DNA of 64,000 nt, from NCBI GenBank assembly GCA_913060865.1, contig CAJXTU010000011.1:1-64000 (forward strand). Reading direction: 5' to 3'. This DNA is from an uncultured Cycloclasticus sp. (lineage in GTDB: Bacteria; Pseudomonadota; Gammaproteobacteria; Methylococcales; Cycloclasticaceae). This document shows, one piece after another, positions 46,762 to 56,456 of the stretch; the first letter of the stretch is position 1; each line of letters begins with the position of its first letter. The notes below the pieces were generated by a model. That model was given only the letters and a program-made list of their open reading frames with translations. It made no database searches and was not told the DNA's origin. A program made the translations under genes and the position numbers.

Positions 46762-47274
46762 TCATCGGTGAAAAGTAGTGGCATGACATTTCGGGCATGG
46801 TGGTATTTTTCCAGCTTTGTGAAAATGTAATTTTTCACCACACTGTTCACAAATTAACGTGCCTGCTCCGATGATTTCACCGGTATGCGGGTGAGCATGC
46901 TTATCAACCTCATTTTTTAAAGCCAGCATCTGAAGTTTCGTTTTATCGACAACTGTTAATAACTTCCCTAACGCTGCACTCTCCAATGTATCCACTTCAA
47001 AGCCGAGCCAATCTTTAAACTCTAAGCCTGTCTTAGCAAGATACTGAGCACCTTCGTTTAAATCTTGCTTGAGCGTACCTGCTAATTTATTCGCCTCTTC
47101 TTTAGTCACTTTCTCAAGCTTAACAGCCTCTTCTTTTGCATCATCAATCAAACCATGCAAGACAGGAGCTGAAAATTCTTCAACCTTCAGCAAGCGCTCT
47201 ACAACATCTTCAAACATCGTTTCATAAACCTCACCCAATACATCAATTAAGTCACTACCATGTTGAAATCTCAT
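46762..47274 (-). CDS. Zinc-ribbon protein of the YbeL (DUF1451) family
   Basis: A 170-residue cytoplasmic protein. A long helical, highly charged N-terminal part (residues 1-125) is followed by a C-terminal zinc ribbon with CEQCGEKLHF and CPKCHATTF, giving four cysteine ligands. Family members are annotated only as zinc-ribbon proteins and their function is unknown. GAGGGA precedes the ATG at 47274. Confidence 0.85.
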   Translation of the reverse strand: MRFQHGSDLIDVLGEVYETMFEDVVERLLKVEEFSAPVLHGLIDDAKEEAVKLEKVTKEEANKLAGTLKQDLNEGAQYLAKTGLEFKDWLGFEVDTLESAALGKLLTVVDKTKLQMLALKNEVDKHAHPHTGEIIGAGTLICEQCGEKLHFHKAGKIPPCPKCHATTFHR

Positions 47275-47469
47275 CTGTTTTCCCTCATCAATTAAAAAAC
47301 GAATTAACCAAATTAATATTTCTATTAAATATATTAATAACTCAGACTATAAGCAAACCTTCTTAACTACTTTATGCGCTCTTTATGACCGTTATTCAAG
47401 TGAATCAGCATATTAATAATACCTAATCTTAAGATAACGATGTCTCCTTCATATGTCGTGCCTTTAGTG

Positions 47470-47769
47470 GTCAAGATTTTTGCCACAGTTTTGTATTCAG
47501 CCCAGTCGTTATGGCGCTACCAAATAAAGCAAAGCATGAGTCGTTGAGGTAACTTGTTTGGGGATAATGCGCTAATGGAGCACTTCTTCAGAGGCTTAAA
47601 GGCTGAATGGGTACCGCAAACGGGCTACCGGTCATTCACTGAAGTTAAGACAGGAATTATTGATTATGTAATCAGGTAGTGTAGCCAAGTCAGGCCGCAT
47701 CAACATAATCCTGCTCTTTCGCCAAATGTTGCTGAGACTAAGTATTGCCTAAACTACCGGCTGATATAA
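47470..47769 (+). pseudogene. IS3-family transposase remnant (OrfB C-terminal part)
   Basis: The plus-strand frame 47470-47769 reads SLWRYQIKQSMSR, stop, GN(L)FGDNALMEHFFRGLKAEW, then TGYRSFTEVKTGIIDYVIR, stop, CSQVRPHQHNPALSP. This matches the end of IS3-family DDE transposases ([22 protein letters not shown] through to RPHQHNGGLSP). Two in-frame stops and the lack of the upstream half, including the first catalytic aspartates, show it is dead. No inverted repeat ends are evident. Confidence 0.85.
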
Positions 47770-47998
47770 GTTTTTCTTAAAAACATCACGAACAATGATG
47801 AGTCCGTTCTGTTCATTTTTTACACAACAACACACCCTATGAAAATAACCACTTAAACGGCCTAAGCCAATAAACCCTGTATTACGAAAGGTAAGCCGTC
47901 ACCTTTCTTATTCACGCTTACGGTTTATCTAATATGCAACCTACCGCCACGCTCAATGGAAACGCAAGCACAGTTTAGATTTACCCTAACAGCGTTTT
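47770..47998. other. Intergenic stretch after the IS3 remnant
   Basis: No gene or clear signal. It probably contains leftover IS DNA and the spacer before the DUF1275 gene. The stretch from 47371 to 47469 upstream of the remnant also looks empty. Confidence 0.4.
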
Positions 47999-48000
47999 TT

Positions 48001-48660
48001 TTAGCTGTGGTTTTTTGAATATACACGATAGATAAACGCAATTAATAAGCAAATACTGACTGGAAGCAACATGGCGAGAAATTGATATTTTGTATACATC
48101 AGCGCGCCCATAGTTCCGCCAACTACAAAACCAATAATGATGAGGATAAAAAGCTTTGCCTTTCGCTTATCCAGTGGTTCACCTCGTATAAAAGAACCTA
48201 TCATGATACCCAAGTCTGTGAAGATACCCGTTAGATGAGTAGTCCTTATTACGGCACTGCTGTACTTTGTTGCCAATGCATTTTGCAGACCGCATGCGGC
48301 CGAAGCAAAGAAGTGACCATAAAAGGAGCCTTGATATAGAAAACCCATCGCGATTAGCAATAAGGCAGACTCTAGAAACAAGGCAGTATCATAATGTCGG
48401 CCAAGCTTTAAACTTGACCCATGCAGCAAGAATCCGGCGATAGATGAGCCAGCTAAAAAAGATAGCAGCACACCTAATAAGTGAGTTATTTTTTGAACTG
48501 AACTCCCTAGTAAGCTTTCACCTAATAGAGTGGCCGTGCCTGATAAATGAGAAACCGATTGATGTTCAAAACTAAGCAGACCAATTGCATTAACAAAGCC
48601 AGCTACAAGCGCCAAAATTAACGCTCCATATTCAACCCATTTAGGTAATGTTGAGATCAA
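48001..48660 (-). CDS. YoaK/DUF1275 family membrane protein
   Basis: A 219-residue protein with six hydrophobic helices. Family markers are ALVAGFVNAIGLL at the start, VSHLSGTAT soon after, and the central ALATKYSSAVIRTTHLTGIFTD motif. Function of the family is unknown. It is a single gene bordered by the IS3 remnant. Confidence 0.88.
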   Translation of the reverse strand: MISTLPKWVEYGALILALVAGFVNAIGLLSFEHQSVSHLSGTATLLGESLLGSSVQKITHLLGVLLSFLAGSSIAGFLLHGSSLKLGRHYDTALFLESALLLIAMGFLYQGSFYGHFFASAACGLQNALATKYSSAVIRTTHLTGIFTDLGIMIGSFIRGEPLDKRKAKLFILIIIGFVVGGTMGALMYTKYQFLAMLLPVSICLLIAFIYRVYSKNHS

Positions 48661-48786
48661 TCTTCAGAAACTCCTTTAAAGCTTGCATCTTACCAAACCA
48701 CGTACATTAGTGCGCTCAAGTGGAGGCCGTTTTTTTGTCCAGAACAAATTTGAGTAACTTGTTATAACTCAATATTTATATGTTTG

Positions 48787-49155
48787 TTAACCATCATTAT
48801 TAGGCTCAGGCCTACTGATTAAGTACGTAGCTATTACAACAAATAAAATAGCACTACCCATAAGCCACCAGACATTATTAAAGCGATAGTACATTACAAC
48901 CCAGCTAGTTATTAGCATTAACACAGCCATTATTTTGCTGGCACGTGAAACGGCCCCCTGCTGCTCCCAATCAATAAGCAATTTACCTAAATGCGGATGA
49001 TCATATAACCAGCCATGCAAACGCTCAGAGCCTCTTGCTGCAAACCATGCTGTTAAAAGTAAAAAAGGAACTGTTGGTAAACCAGGAAGAAACAAGCCCA
49101 CTATTGCAAGAACTAAGAAAAAGTAAGCTAATATTAATGCCCCTAAACGCGCCAT
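48787..49155 (-). CDS. YbaN/DUF454 family inner-membrane protein
   Basis: A 122-residue protein with three to four helices. The DUF454 pattern is complete: GLFLPGLPTVPFLLLTAWFA near the start, then SERLHGWLYDHPHLGKLL and a W-x-x-x-G-A-V-S/R segment (WEQQGAVSRASKI). Function unknown; some members lie near haem or iron genes. Confidence 0.9.
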   Translation of the reverse strand: MARLGALILAYFFLVLAIVGLFLPGLPTVPFLLLTAWFAARGSERLHGWLYDHPHLGKLLIDWEQQGAVSRASKIMAVLMLITSWVVMYYRFNNVWWLMGSAILFVVIATYLISRPEPNNDG

Positions 49156-49785
49156 ATGTAGAACCCAGTAACTATCATTACTTATTTACAAAACTCTTAA
49201 TTGCTTAATTTAACTTAATGAAATAAAAAACAATGAGCTCGACCAGCTTTGTATTAAATTTAAGTCGAGCCTGCCCTTGGATTTCTGTAACGGCACTTGC
49301 TGCACATATCTTTTCTACCTTGATACAAACCTATTTCTACCGTTTTTTTGCCTGATAAGGTAACTTGCCAGCATTATAAATAGTTTTTCCTACACCGTCT
49401 TAGTGCCAATTTCATTACCCCTCTGTGCTGTCTTATCACATTCATCAAGATCCAAAAGATACTCAATAATAAAATCAAGAATTAACTTAAAAATCCATAT
49501 GCTTTTTTCATAGTCTTTGTCCTTAACTACTCCTAACGTCCAGACTCAGATCTGCACACTTTTTTCGCGTCAAACTAAACTAGCACCGTAAGTCAACTGC
49601 CTAATTTCTATTGGGAAGCTTTATAAAATTCGATGACATTTCACTTACATAGTTTATGAAAAAGAATGTTCCTCATTCAAGTGGTGCTTTATTGGTAAGA
49701 GCCATTCCATGGCTTAAAAGTTGTTTCTCAACAGCTTGGTCTTTTCAACCCCTAAGACAAACAGCTACGTTAGATTTTTAAATTA
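49156..49785. other. 630-bp region without a gene
   Basis: No credible reading frame. On the minus strand around 49264-49375 a short frame with a CSKCRYRNP zinc-ribbon-like end can be read, but it has no start and is interrupted upstream. It may be the tail of a decayed gene. Confidence 0.4.
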
Positions 49786-51474
49786 TCATTTAAAAAAAAT
49801 ATCCATCAATAAATACCCACCCAAGATCACACCAATCCACATTACCATGCTGCCTGTTGGCCAGCTGCTGGCTAAATGATACTTTGATAATCGGCTTGCC
49901 TGAAATGTAGACTGAAAACCTTGCCAGCTTTGTTGTATGGCATTTGTTACTCCACGATTAAAACTATGCAACAGGTTATAACCCACACGATCTGTTACCG
50001 AAAACAGTTTTCGATAAAACCAGTCAACATCAAGGCTGATAGTTAAGGTTCGTTTCATCATCGGTAACATGACAAAAAACGCGAGGCCCGCAAATAACAA
50101 CAACTGAAACTGTGCGACCAAGTGAGCCGCCGTATAAGGCTCATAATTCACCGCAAATGGTAAGATGGCATAAAGTGGCTCAGGGTAAACACCCAGGCCA
50201 ATACAAAGTGCCGCAAGCACCCCCATCGCTACTAACATATTGCGCGGCGCTTCTGCTGGCCGCATACCGGAATCTTTTTGGAAGAAAACAAACCAAGGGA
50301 ATTTAATACCTGCATGTAAAAAGACACCGGCTGAAGCTGCGGCCAGTGCAAACCAAACAATAATCAAATTTTGATCTGCCGCTGTTTGCGCAATCATAGA
50401 TTTTGTCACAAACCCTGACGTGAATGGGAAAGATGAAATCGCTAGCGCACCGATAATGCCAAGCAAGGCAGTCCAAGGCATAGTTTGGAAAAGGCCGCCT
50501 AAATCGGTACAACTACGTTTACCCGTTCTATACAACACCGCCCCGGCCGACATTAACAACAGTCCTTTATAAATGATATGAACAAATGCATGCGCGGCTG
50601 CGCCATTAAGCGCCATTTCCGTGCCTAGGCCTATGCCGGTTATCATGAAACCCACCTGATTAACGATGCTATAGGCCAAAATACGCCGCATATCGTTTTC
50701 TAATAAGGCATAAATAATACCGTAGAAAATCATATAGATGCCAATAGGGATTAACAACCACGTCCCAGGAAAAGCAATCAGTAAAGTAAACACTGCTGTC
50801 TTGGTGGTAAAGGCAGAAAGAAATACGCTACCACTCGGACTGGCTTCAGGATAAGCATCGGCAATCCAGGCAGATAATGGTGGTGCGCCGGCGTTTACTA
50901 AAAACCCTGCAAGAATGAGATACTGTGCTATTGAGTCCAATGCTAACGGCGTAAAACTAATAGAACCTGTTTGCACCACATGCCCTGCAATACCTATCAT
51001 CAATAATAAGCCACCCAGCAAGTGAACCATTAAATAACGCATACTGGCGCGATAAGCACCCTCATATCGCGCTGCCCAGATAACAAGTGTTGAGCCAATC
51101 GCCATGATTTCCCAAAAAACAAACAATGTGATCAAATCACCTGATAAGGTCACGCCAATGGCACTACCGGCATAAGCAAACGCGGCTGAAAGCTCTAAGG
51201 TACTCGCTGTCTTATAAGCAAAGATACCGCCAATTAATGCCATTAAACTAAAGATAGTGGCAAACAACTGTCCGACTGTCGTTATTTTTATCGGAACCAG
51301 TTCAAAGCCCAGAAAAGGCAAGGTCACAACATAGTCTGCCGGTGCTGACCAAATAAAGTATAAACAAAGCACAGGTAAAACAAAGATCAGTAGGTTGCGT
51401 ACTTTGATACCAAACGGCATAAACAAGGCACCAATAACAAGCAATAAACCGGGTGGTAATAATAACTCAGTCAT
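49786..51474 (-). CDS. Mrp-like antiporter subunit, NuoL/M/N-type (third proton-pathway paralogue)
   Basis: Membrane subunit of 562 residues with about 14 helices, similar to MnhA/MnhD. The helix-5 glutamate is kept (LFVFWEIMAIGSTL). At the helix-7 position where a lysine is usual (KxxxxPxHxWL) it has NAGAPPLSAWI, so lysine is replaced by asparagine; the later lysine in FLSAFTTKTAV is present. A C-terminal extension with the amphipathic, Q-rich GVTNAIQQSWQGFQSTFQ ends in a last helix. Last gene of the operon, overlapping the small gene before it by 8 bases. Confidence 0.87.
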   Translation of the reverse strand: MTELLLPPGLLLVIGALFMPFGIKVRNLLIFVLPVLCLYFIWSAPADYVVTLPFLGFELVPIKITTVGQLFATIFSLMALIGGIFAYKTASTLELSAAFAYAGSAIGVTLSGDLITLFVFWEIMAIGSTLVIWAARYEGAYRASMRYLMVHLLGGLLLMIGIAGHVVQTGSISFTPLALDSIAQYLILAGFLVNAGAPPLSAWIADAYPEASPSGSVFLSAFTTKTAVFTLLIAFPGTWLLIPIGIYMIFYGIIYALLENDMRRILAYSIVNQVGFMITGIGLGTEMALNGAAAHAFVHIIYKGLLLMSAGAVLYRTGKRSCTDLGGLFQTMPWTALLGIIGALAISSFPFTSGFVTKSMIAQTAADQNLIIVWFALAAASAGVFLHAGIKFPWFVFFQKDSGMRPAEAPRNMLVAMGVLAALCIGLGVYPEPLYAILPFAVNYEPYTAAHLVAQFQLLLFAGLAFFVMLPMMKRTLTISLDVDWFYRKLFSVTDRVGYNLLHSFNRGVTNAIQQSWQGFQSTFQASRLSKYHLASSWPTGSMVMWIGVILGGYLLMDIFFK

Positions 51475-51757
51475 GCTCTACCCCGTTTTCATTTAAACCC
51501 TGGTTGGTATCATCATCGTAATAATTCTCAGGGCGCTTTAAAACAAACCCCAGTAACTTGGCAAAAACCACCATGCCGACACAGGTAACAAACCCATACC
51601 AAGCAAAAAAACCAACACTGTCTTCAATACCAAACGATTCATGCTGATGTACAAAGAATCCAGCTAGTACTGTCAACATTAAAATAATAATGAAGCCAAT
51701 CCAGAGCTTGCGAATGTTTTCTTTACGAAGCAACCAATGTATATTTTGCTCACTCAT
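51467..51757 (-). CDS. Small membrane protein of the Mrp-like operon
   Basis: A 96-residue protein with two likely helices (about 18-38 and 47-68) and an acidic tail (YYDDDTNQGLNENGVEHD). It is embedded between two antiporter subunit genes, overlapping the next by 8 bases and starting 16 bp after the previous. It is therefore very likely a component or assembly factor of the complex. It is not one of the canonical seven Mrp subunits. Confidence 0.75.
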   Translation of the reverse strand: MSEQNIHWLLRKENIRKLWIGFIIILMLTVLAGFFVHQHESFGIEDSVGFFAWYGFVTCVGMVVFAKLLGFVLKRPENYYDDDTNQGLNENGVEHD

Positions 51758-51773
51758 TGTGGATGCTCTCCTA

Positions 51774-53249
51774 TTAATAACATCTTAATAACATCGCCAA
51801 TTGCAACGGCACGTCTGGGAAAAAAAACAGTAATAACGTTAACGAAGCCGTTGTCATTAAGGCAAATACAATCGCCTTAGGTGCCTCACCATGAACAACT
51901 AGCTCACCACTCTCCTGCCCTTCTTTTTTAAACCATGCCGTGTAAATAATCGGAATAAAGTAAGCCGCATTTAATAAAGTACTGGCGATGATGATCAATA
52001 CTGCAAAGACCTGCTCTTGCTGGAAGGCACCCTGCAACATATACCACTTTGAAAGAAAGCCAGCTGTCGGTGGAAGACCAATCATCGATATCGCACCAAT
52101 AGTAAATGCGGCCATCGTCCATGGCATACGATAACCAATGCCATTAAGCTGACTAATGTTGGTTTTATGCGAGGCGGTATAAATTGAACCTGCGGCAAAA
52201 AACAAAGTGACCTTGCCAAAAGCATGAGCAACTATATGTAATGCCGCCGCAACGATCGACAATGGTGCGAGAATGAATACAGCCAAAGTGACATAAGACA
52301 GTTGGCTAATGGTTGAATAAGCAAGACGACGTTTAAGGTTATCTTGCTTCAAAGCAATAATAGACGCGCTAATAATGGTAAACCCAGCAATCCATAATAC
52401 CCAATCCGCACCGTCAGACAGCCGCAACATATCCAGTCCGAAAACATAAATCACTACCTTCACGATACTGAAAACGCCAGCCTTCACCACGGCAACAGCA
52501 TGCAATAAAGCGGACACAGGGGTCGGTGCAACCATAGCCGCAGGTAACCAACGATGCATGGGCATCAATGCTGCTTTGCCAATGCCATAAACATACAAAA
52601 ATAAAAGTACAATTAATTCGGGGCCAGCAATTTTCCCAGCAAGAATACCCTCGGCTTTAAAATCAAGCGTGCCTGTCAAATGCCAAGTCCAGAGGATAGC
52701 TAGCAAGAAAAATCCAATCGAGGTACTCAACAAAATACCCAAATAAACTCGGCCTGCTTTCTTCGCGTCTTCATTGCCCTTATGGGTAACTAAAGGGTAA
52801 GTCGATAAGGTTAATAGCTCATAACAGATAAACAGCGTTAATAAGTTACCTGCCAAAGCAATCCCCATGGTGCAGGAAAGTGCGATAGCAAAACAAATAT
52901 AAAAACGAGTTTGGTGTTTTTCTTTATTACCGCGCATATAACCAATGGAATAAAGCGTATTCACTGGCCACAATAAAGCAGCAACACAGGCAAACAACAT
53001 ACCCAATGGTTCAAGCGTAAAGGTAATCGGTAAACCCGGCACGATCTCCAACAAAGTAATAGATGTCTGATTACCTTCTAGAATGCTGGGTAACAATGAC
53101 AAAACTGTAGCCAGCAAAGCCAGTGATATTATGATTGATAGGGCGTCACGCAGGTTTGGTTTTTTATCTACCAGCACAATTAAAACGGCTGCTAGCAAAG
53201 GCAATAACATCGCCAGTATGATTAATTTCTCACTTGCCAAACTAATCAT
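51774..53249 (-). CDS. Mrp-like antiporter subunit D paralogue (NuoM/N-type)
   Basis: A 491-residue membrane protein with about 14 helices. The helix-5 glutamate is in LFICYELLTLSTYPL and the helix-7 lysine in GIGKAALMPMHRWLPAAM, followed by APTPVSALLHAVAVVKAG with the helix-8 lysine. All charged residues expected for ion translocation are present. Start and preceding stop overlap by 4 bases. Confidence 0.9.
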   Translation of the reverse strand: MISLASEKLIILAMLLPLLAAVLIVLVDKKPNLRDALSIIISLALLATVLSLLPSILEGNQTSITLLEIVPGLPITFTLEPLGMLFACVAALLWPVNTLYSIGYMRGNKEKHQTRFYICFAIALSCTMGIALAGNLLTLFICYELLTLSTYPLVTHKGNEDAKKAGRVYLGILLSTSIGFFLLAILWTWHLTGTLDFKAEGILAGKIAGPELIVLLFLYVYGIGKAALMPMHRWLPAAMVAPTPVSALLHAVAVVKAGVFSIVKVVIYVFGLDMLRLSDGADWVLWIAGFTIISASIIALKQDNLKRRLAYSTISQLSYVTLAVFILAPLSIVAAALHIVAHAFGKVTLFFAAGSIYTASHKTNISQLNGIGYRMPWTMAAFTIGAISMIGLPPTAGFLSKWYMLQGAFQQEQVFAVLIIIASTLLNAAYFIPIIYTAWFKKEGQESGELVVHGEAPKAIVFALMTTASLTLLLFFFPDVPLQLAMLLRCY

Positions 53250-54736
53250 TTATTCACACCCGGTATAAGAAGTTGAACCGCCTGCTGCGCCGTACCAACA
53301 GTAAGTTCGGTATTAAAACCAAAGTACACATTGGCTAATACCAACACCCACATAGGGATAAGCATCATCAACGGCGCTTCTTTTACTGCGGTGTTATGTT
53401 GTTCCATTTCACCCGTCGCTTTAAAGTACAACACTTCAACTATTTTCCAGACATAGATGACGGCTAATAAAGAACCGATTAAAATCACGCCGACGATGAG
53501 CCAGTTCTGTTGTTCAATCGCCGCAAGCACAAGATACCATTTGGATATAAAGCCTGCTGTCCCTGGCACACCAATTAAGCTAAGGCCACCAATCACAATG
53601 GCGGCAAACGTCCATGGCATCTGTTTACCTAGGCCAGAGAAGTGCTCAAGACGGCTCGAACCAACACGATAAACCAAGGCACCAATCGCCATAAACAGGG
53701 CCCCTTTCATCAACGCATGATTAAACAAATGTACTAAGGTGGCGGTGGCACCTAGCACACTACCTAGGCCAATACCGAGCATCATATAACCAATTTGAGC
53801 CACACTTGAATAAGCCAATAAACGCTTACTATCTTTTTGATAAATGGCATAAAACGACATGCCTAAAATACCCATCACACACAGCAACAAGAACAACTCA
53901 TCCGCTGGCGTGCTCTCAATAAAGGTAAAGCTAAACACCGTAAACACCATGCGCAACATCACATAAACCGCAACCTTCGTTGCCGTTGCCGCTAGAAAAA
54001 TCGTAACGACTGTAGGCGCATAAGTATACGCATTCGGTAACCAGACGTGTAACGGGAACAACGCCAGTTTTAACGCAAAGCCCACCATAATAAATGCAAA
54101 CGCGGTATGAATGGTGCGGTGCTCATATAACTCGGGTAAACGTTGCGCTAAGTCTGCCATATTGAGTGTGCCCGTCATGGCATATAGCAAACCGACACCA
54201 ATAATAAAAAATGTCGCGCCAATCGTACCCATAATCAAATATTGATAAGCCGCGGTGAGTGCCTGCCGCTTTTTACCTAAGCTGATTAAGGCATAAGATG
54301 ACAATGATGAAATTTCTAAAAAGACAAATAGATTAAAAATGTCGCCTGTTTGTGCGATACCTAACAAGCCCGTCAGACACAACATAAAGGCCGCATAAAA
54401 AAGCGCGTGCTGCTGTTGCGGAATTTCTTTAATTACACTTTTCAGCGCATACGGCAAGGTGAGTGCTGCAATGCCTGAAACGATTAACGCCACTAAGGCA
54501 TTGGCTGCATCAATTCGATATTCAATGCCCCAAGGCGGCGCCCAACCACCGAGTTCATAACTGATGACATTACCCGTGTTGACATTCATTAATTGCCAGG
54601 CAGCCAAATAAAAGACTGACCAACTCACTAAGGTGCTAACGGCCCAAGGTAAGCGTCCATTTGGTAACACAGCAACAATAGGCGCAGCGAGTAACGGTAA
54701 AACAACCAACAGCAGGCTTAAATGGTTTTCTATCAC
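53246..54736 (-). CDS. mnhD: Na+/H+ antiporter subunit D (MnhD/MrpD)
   Basis: A 496-residue ion-translocating subunit. E in NLFVFLEISSLSSYAL (helix 5), K in GFALKLALFPLHVWLPNAY (helix 7) and a later lysine in LAATATKVAVYV are present. It overlaps the MnhC gene by 4 bases and the following D paralogue by 4 bases. Confidence 0.92.
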   Translation of the reverse strand: MIENHLSLLLVVLPLLAAPIVAVLPNGRLPWAVSTLVSWSVFYLAAWQLMNVNTGNVISYELGGWAPPWGIEYRIDAANALVALIVSGIAALTLPYALKSVIKEIPQQQHALFYAAFMLCLTGLLGIAQTGDIFNLFVFLEISSLSSYALISLGKKRQALTAAYQYLIMGTIGATFFIIGVGLLYAMTGTLNMADLAQRLPELYEHRTIHTAFAFIMVGFALKLALFPLHVWLPNAYTYAPTVVTIFLAATATKVAVYVMLRMVFTVFSFTFIESTPADELFLLLCVMGILGMSFYAIYQKDSKRLLAYSSVAQIGYMMLGIGLGSVLGATATLVHLFNHALMKGALFMAIGALVYRVGSSRLEHFSGLGKQMPWTFAAIVIGGLSLIGVPGTAGFISKWYLVLAAIEQQNWLIVGVILIGSLLAVIYVWKIVEVLYFKATGEMEQHNTAVKEAPLMMLIPMWVLVLANVYFGFNTELTVGTAQQAVQLLIPGVNK

Positions 54737-55089
54737 AACGATTGATCCTGATTATGAATATCATCTTCCTCAATGGTGCCGTACGCTTCCTTTATACGTA
54801 CCACCAACGCTAAACCCAGTGCTGTGGTTGCAACACCCACGACAATAGCGGTAAGAATTAAAACATGCGGTAATGGGTTGGAATAAAGGTCAACCCCTTT
54901 TTCTATGATGGGCGTTGCGCCGTCTTTCACATTACCGATGCTGATATAAAGTAAAAAGACTGACACCTGAAAAATATTCAAACCCACGATTTTTTTCACT
55001 AGGTTGCCACGGCTAATAACCGTATAGAACCCTGCCATCATAATAATGATAACCATCCAGTAATTGTAATGCCCTAGAATCATGTCCAT
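54733..55089 (-). CDS. mnhC: Na+/H+ antiporter subunit C (MnhC/NuoK-like)
   Basis: A 118-residue NuoK-like protein with three helices. Typical are IMAGFYTVISRGNLVKKIVGLNIFQVSVFLL and the conserved PLPHVLILTAIVVGVATTALGLAL. It starts 5 bp after MnhB and overlaps MnhD. Confidence 0.93.
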   Translation of the reverse strand: MDMILGHYNYWMVIIIMMAGFYTVISRGNLVKKIVGLNIFQVSVFLLYISIGNVKDGATPIIEKGVDLYSNPLPHVLILTAIVVGVATTALGLALVVRIKEAYGTIEEDDIHNQDQSL

Positions 55090-55094
55090 ATAAC

Positions 55095-55568
55095 TTACTC
55101 TCGTTCCGATTCAATTTTAGAATTCAGAACCGCTTGGCCTCGTTCCGCAAAGGTAAAGAAAATAATCAACATCACAGACATCACAGTCATGCCCACACCC
55201 AATTCAATCACCAGAATTCCCAGATGCTGACCGGCCAGTTGTGATGAAGCTAAGACACCGTACTGTAAAAAATTACCACCCAATAGTATCGTTGCAGCAC
55301 CCGTGCCAGCATAAATCAACACACCTAGGCTAGCCAGCAGGCGTAAAACATAAGGTGTAATAACTCTTTTGGCCTTATCAAGGCCAAACACTAGGCCATA
55401 CAAAATGATCGCGGCACTAAAAATAACACCTGCCTGAAAACCACCGCCCGGCCCAAAGTCGCCATGGAACTGCACGTAAAGTGCAAATAAAATAATTAAT
55501 GGAATCAGGAACTTGGAAACGACACGTAAAATTAAATTATGCTTCACGATCACCGCCGTTCTTTTCAA
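55095..55568 (-). CDS. mnhB: Na+/H+ antiporter subunit B (MnhB)
   Basis: A 157-residue subunit with four helices. The MnhB signature HGDFGPGGGFQAGVIFSAA is present. It begins inside the end of the upstream MrpA-C-like gene (32-base overlap). Confidence 0.93.
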   Translation of the reverse strand: MKRTAVIVKHNLILRVVSKFLIPLIILFALYVQFHGDFGPGGGFQAGVIFSAAIILYGLVFGLDKAKRVITPYVLRLLASLGVLIYAGTGAATILLGGNFLQYGVLASSQLAGQHLGILVIELGVGMTVMSVMLIIFFTFAERGQAVLNSKIESERE

Positions 55569-56124
55569 TTTTAGATTTCACACGACGACGGCCACCAATA
55601 ATTAACAGCACAGCGATACCCGCAGTAAAAATCACGGTCACTTCGCCTAATGTATCAAAGCCACGATAACTCGCCAATACCGCGGTCACCACATTCGGCA
55701 CGCCAGTTTCTGGCATACTTTTTTCCAAATAATATGGCGCAACGTGTAACTGTGACGGTGCATTAGGGTCACCAAAGCCAGGTAAGTTGTATGTACCATA
55801 AATTAACAACGCCCCTGTTATAAAGACAACACTTAAAGGAAGCCAAGGTTTATGTGTGGGTGCTTTTTCTTCTTTATCCGCCTCTGCTGGTGTATAGGTT
55901 AACGCCAACGTTGCTAACATGAGTACGGTTGATATACCTGCACCAACCGCCGCTTCAGTGAATGCCACATCAGCAGCATCCATTACTACAAATAGCCCTG
56001 CCGATAAAAAACTAAATCCACTGAATAACATTACGACAGCGAATAAACTTCGCATACGAATAATAGCTACTGCATGTATCGCAATAAGACTTAACAAAGT
56101 GATATCAACAATATTATCAATCAT
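55537..56124 (-). CDS. MrpA C-terminal-like subunit (DUF4040; MbhD-MbhE-type fusion)
   Basis: A 195-residue protein equal to the C-terminal domain of large MrpA. The first half (TLLSLIAIHAVAIIRMRSLF, then AAVGAGISTVLML) is DUF4040/MbhD-like. The second half (PNVVTAVLASYRGFDTLGEV) is MbhE-like. In canonical Mrp operons this is fused to a NuoL-like N-terminal part; here it stands alone. It overlaps mnhG by 4 bases. Confidence 0.88.
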   Translation of the reverse strand: MIDNIVDITLLSLIAIHAVAIIRMRSLFAVVMLFSGFSFLSAGLFVVMDAADVAFTEAAVGAGISTVLMLATLALTYTPAEADKEEKAPTHKPWLPLSVVFITGALLIYGTYNLPGFGDPNAPSQLHVAPYYLEKSMPETGVPNVVTAVLASYRGFDTLGEVTVIFTAGIAVLLIIGGRRRVKSKIEKNGGDREA

Positions 56125-56456
56125 TGCTTATCCAGCTGTTCTGAATTATCAATATCATCATTTGAAAGCACCGGCTTAAGCCCGCCCAGCATGGCCGCAT
56201 TAGCTAATAGGTGTGATGAGGTTGGACTGGTAAAAAATATAAACACAAAAATTAAAAATAATTTAATACTGGCTATGGTTAGACCAGCCTGAAAACCCAG
56301 CCCTAATAAAAATAATGCCGCACATAATGTATCGGTGATACCTACCGCATGAAGTCGTGTATAAAAATCAGGAAAACGGTGCATCCCAACACCACCAACA
56401 ATTCCAAGTAAACCGCCTAACGTCAGACAAATCCAGCTGAGTATTTCTATCATCAT
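56121..56456 (-). CDS. mnhG: Na+/H+ antiporter subunit G (MnhG)
   Basis: A 111-residue subunit with three helices. The MnhG pattern is GIVGGVGMHRFPDFYTRLHAVGITDT followed by FIFFTSPTSSHLLANAA. It overlaps its neighbours by 4 bases on both sides. Confidence 0.93.
   Translation of the reverse strand: MMIEILSWICLTLGGLLGIVGGVGMHRFPDFYTRLHAVGITDTLCAALFLLGLGFQAGLTIASIKLFLIFVFIFFTSPTSSHLLANAAMLGGLKPVLSNDDIDNSEQLDKQ

Noticed and set aside
49264-49375. Short minus-strand frame ending in a CSKCRYRNP motif
   Set aside because: No start codon with upstream signal, closed by a stop just upstream, and too short to assign; possibly a decayed zinc-ribbon gene.
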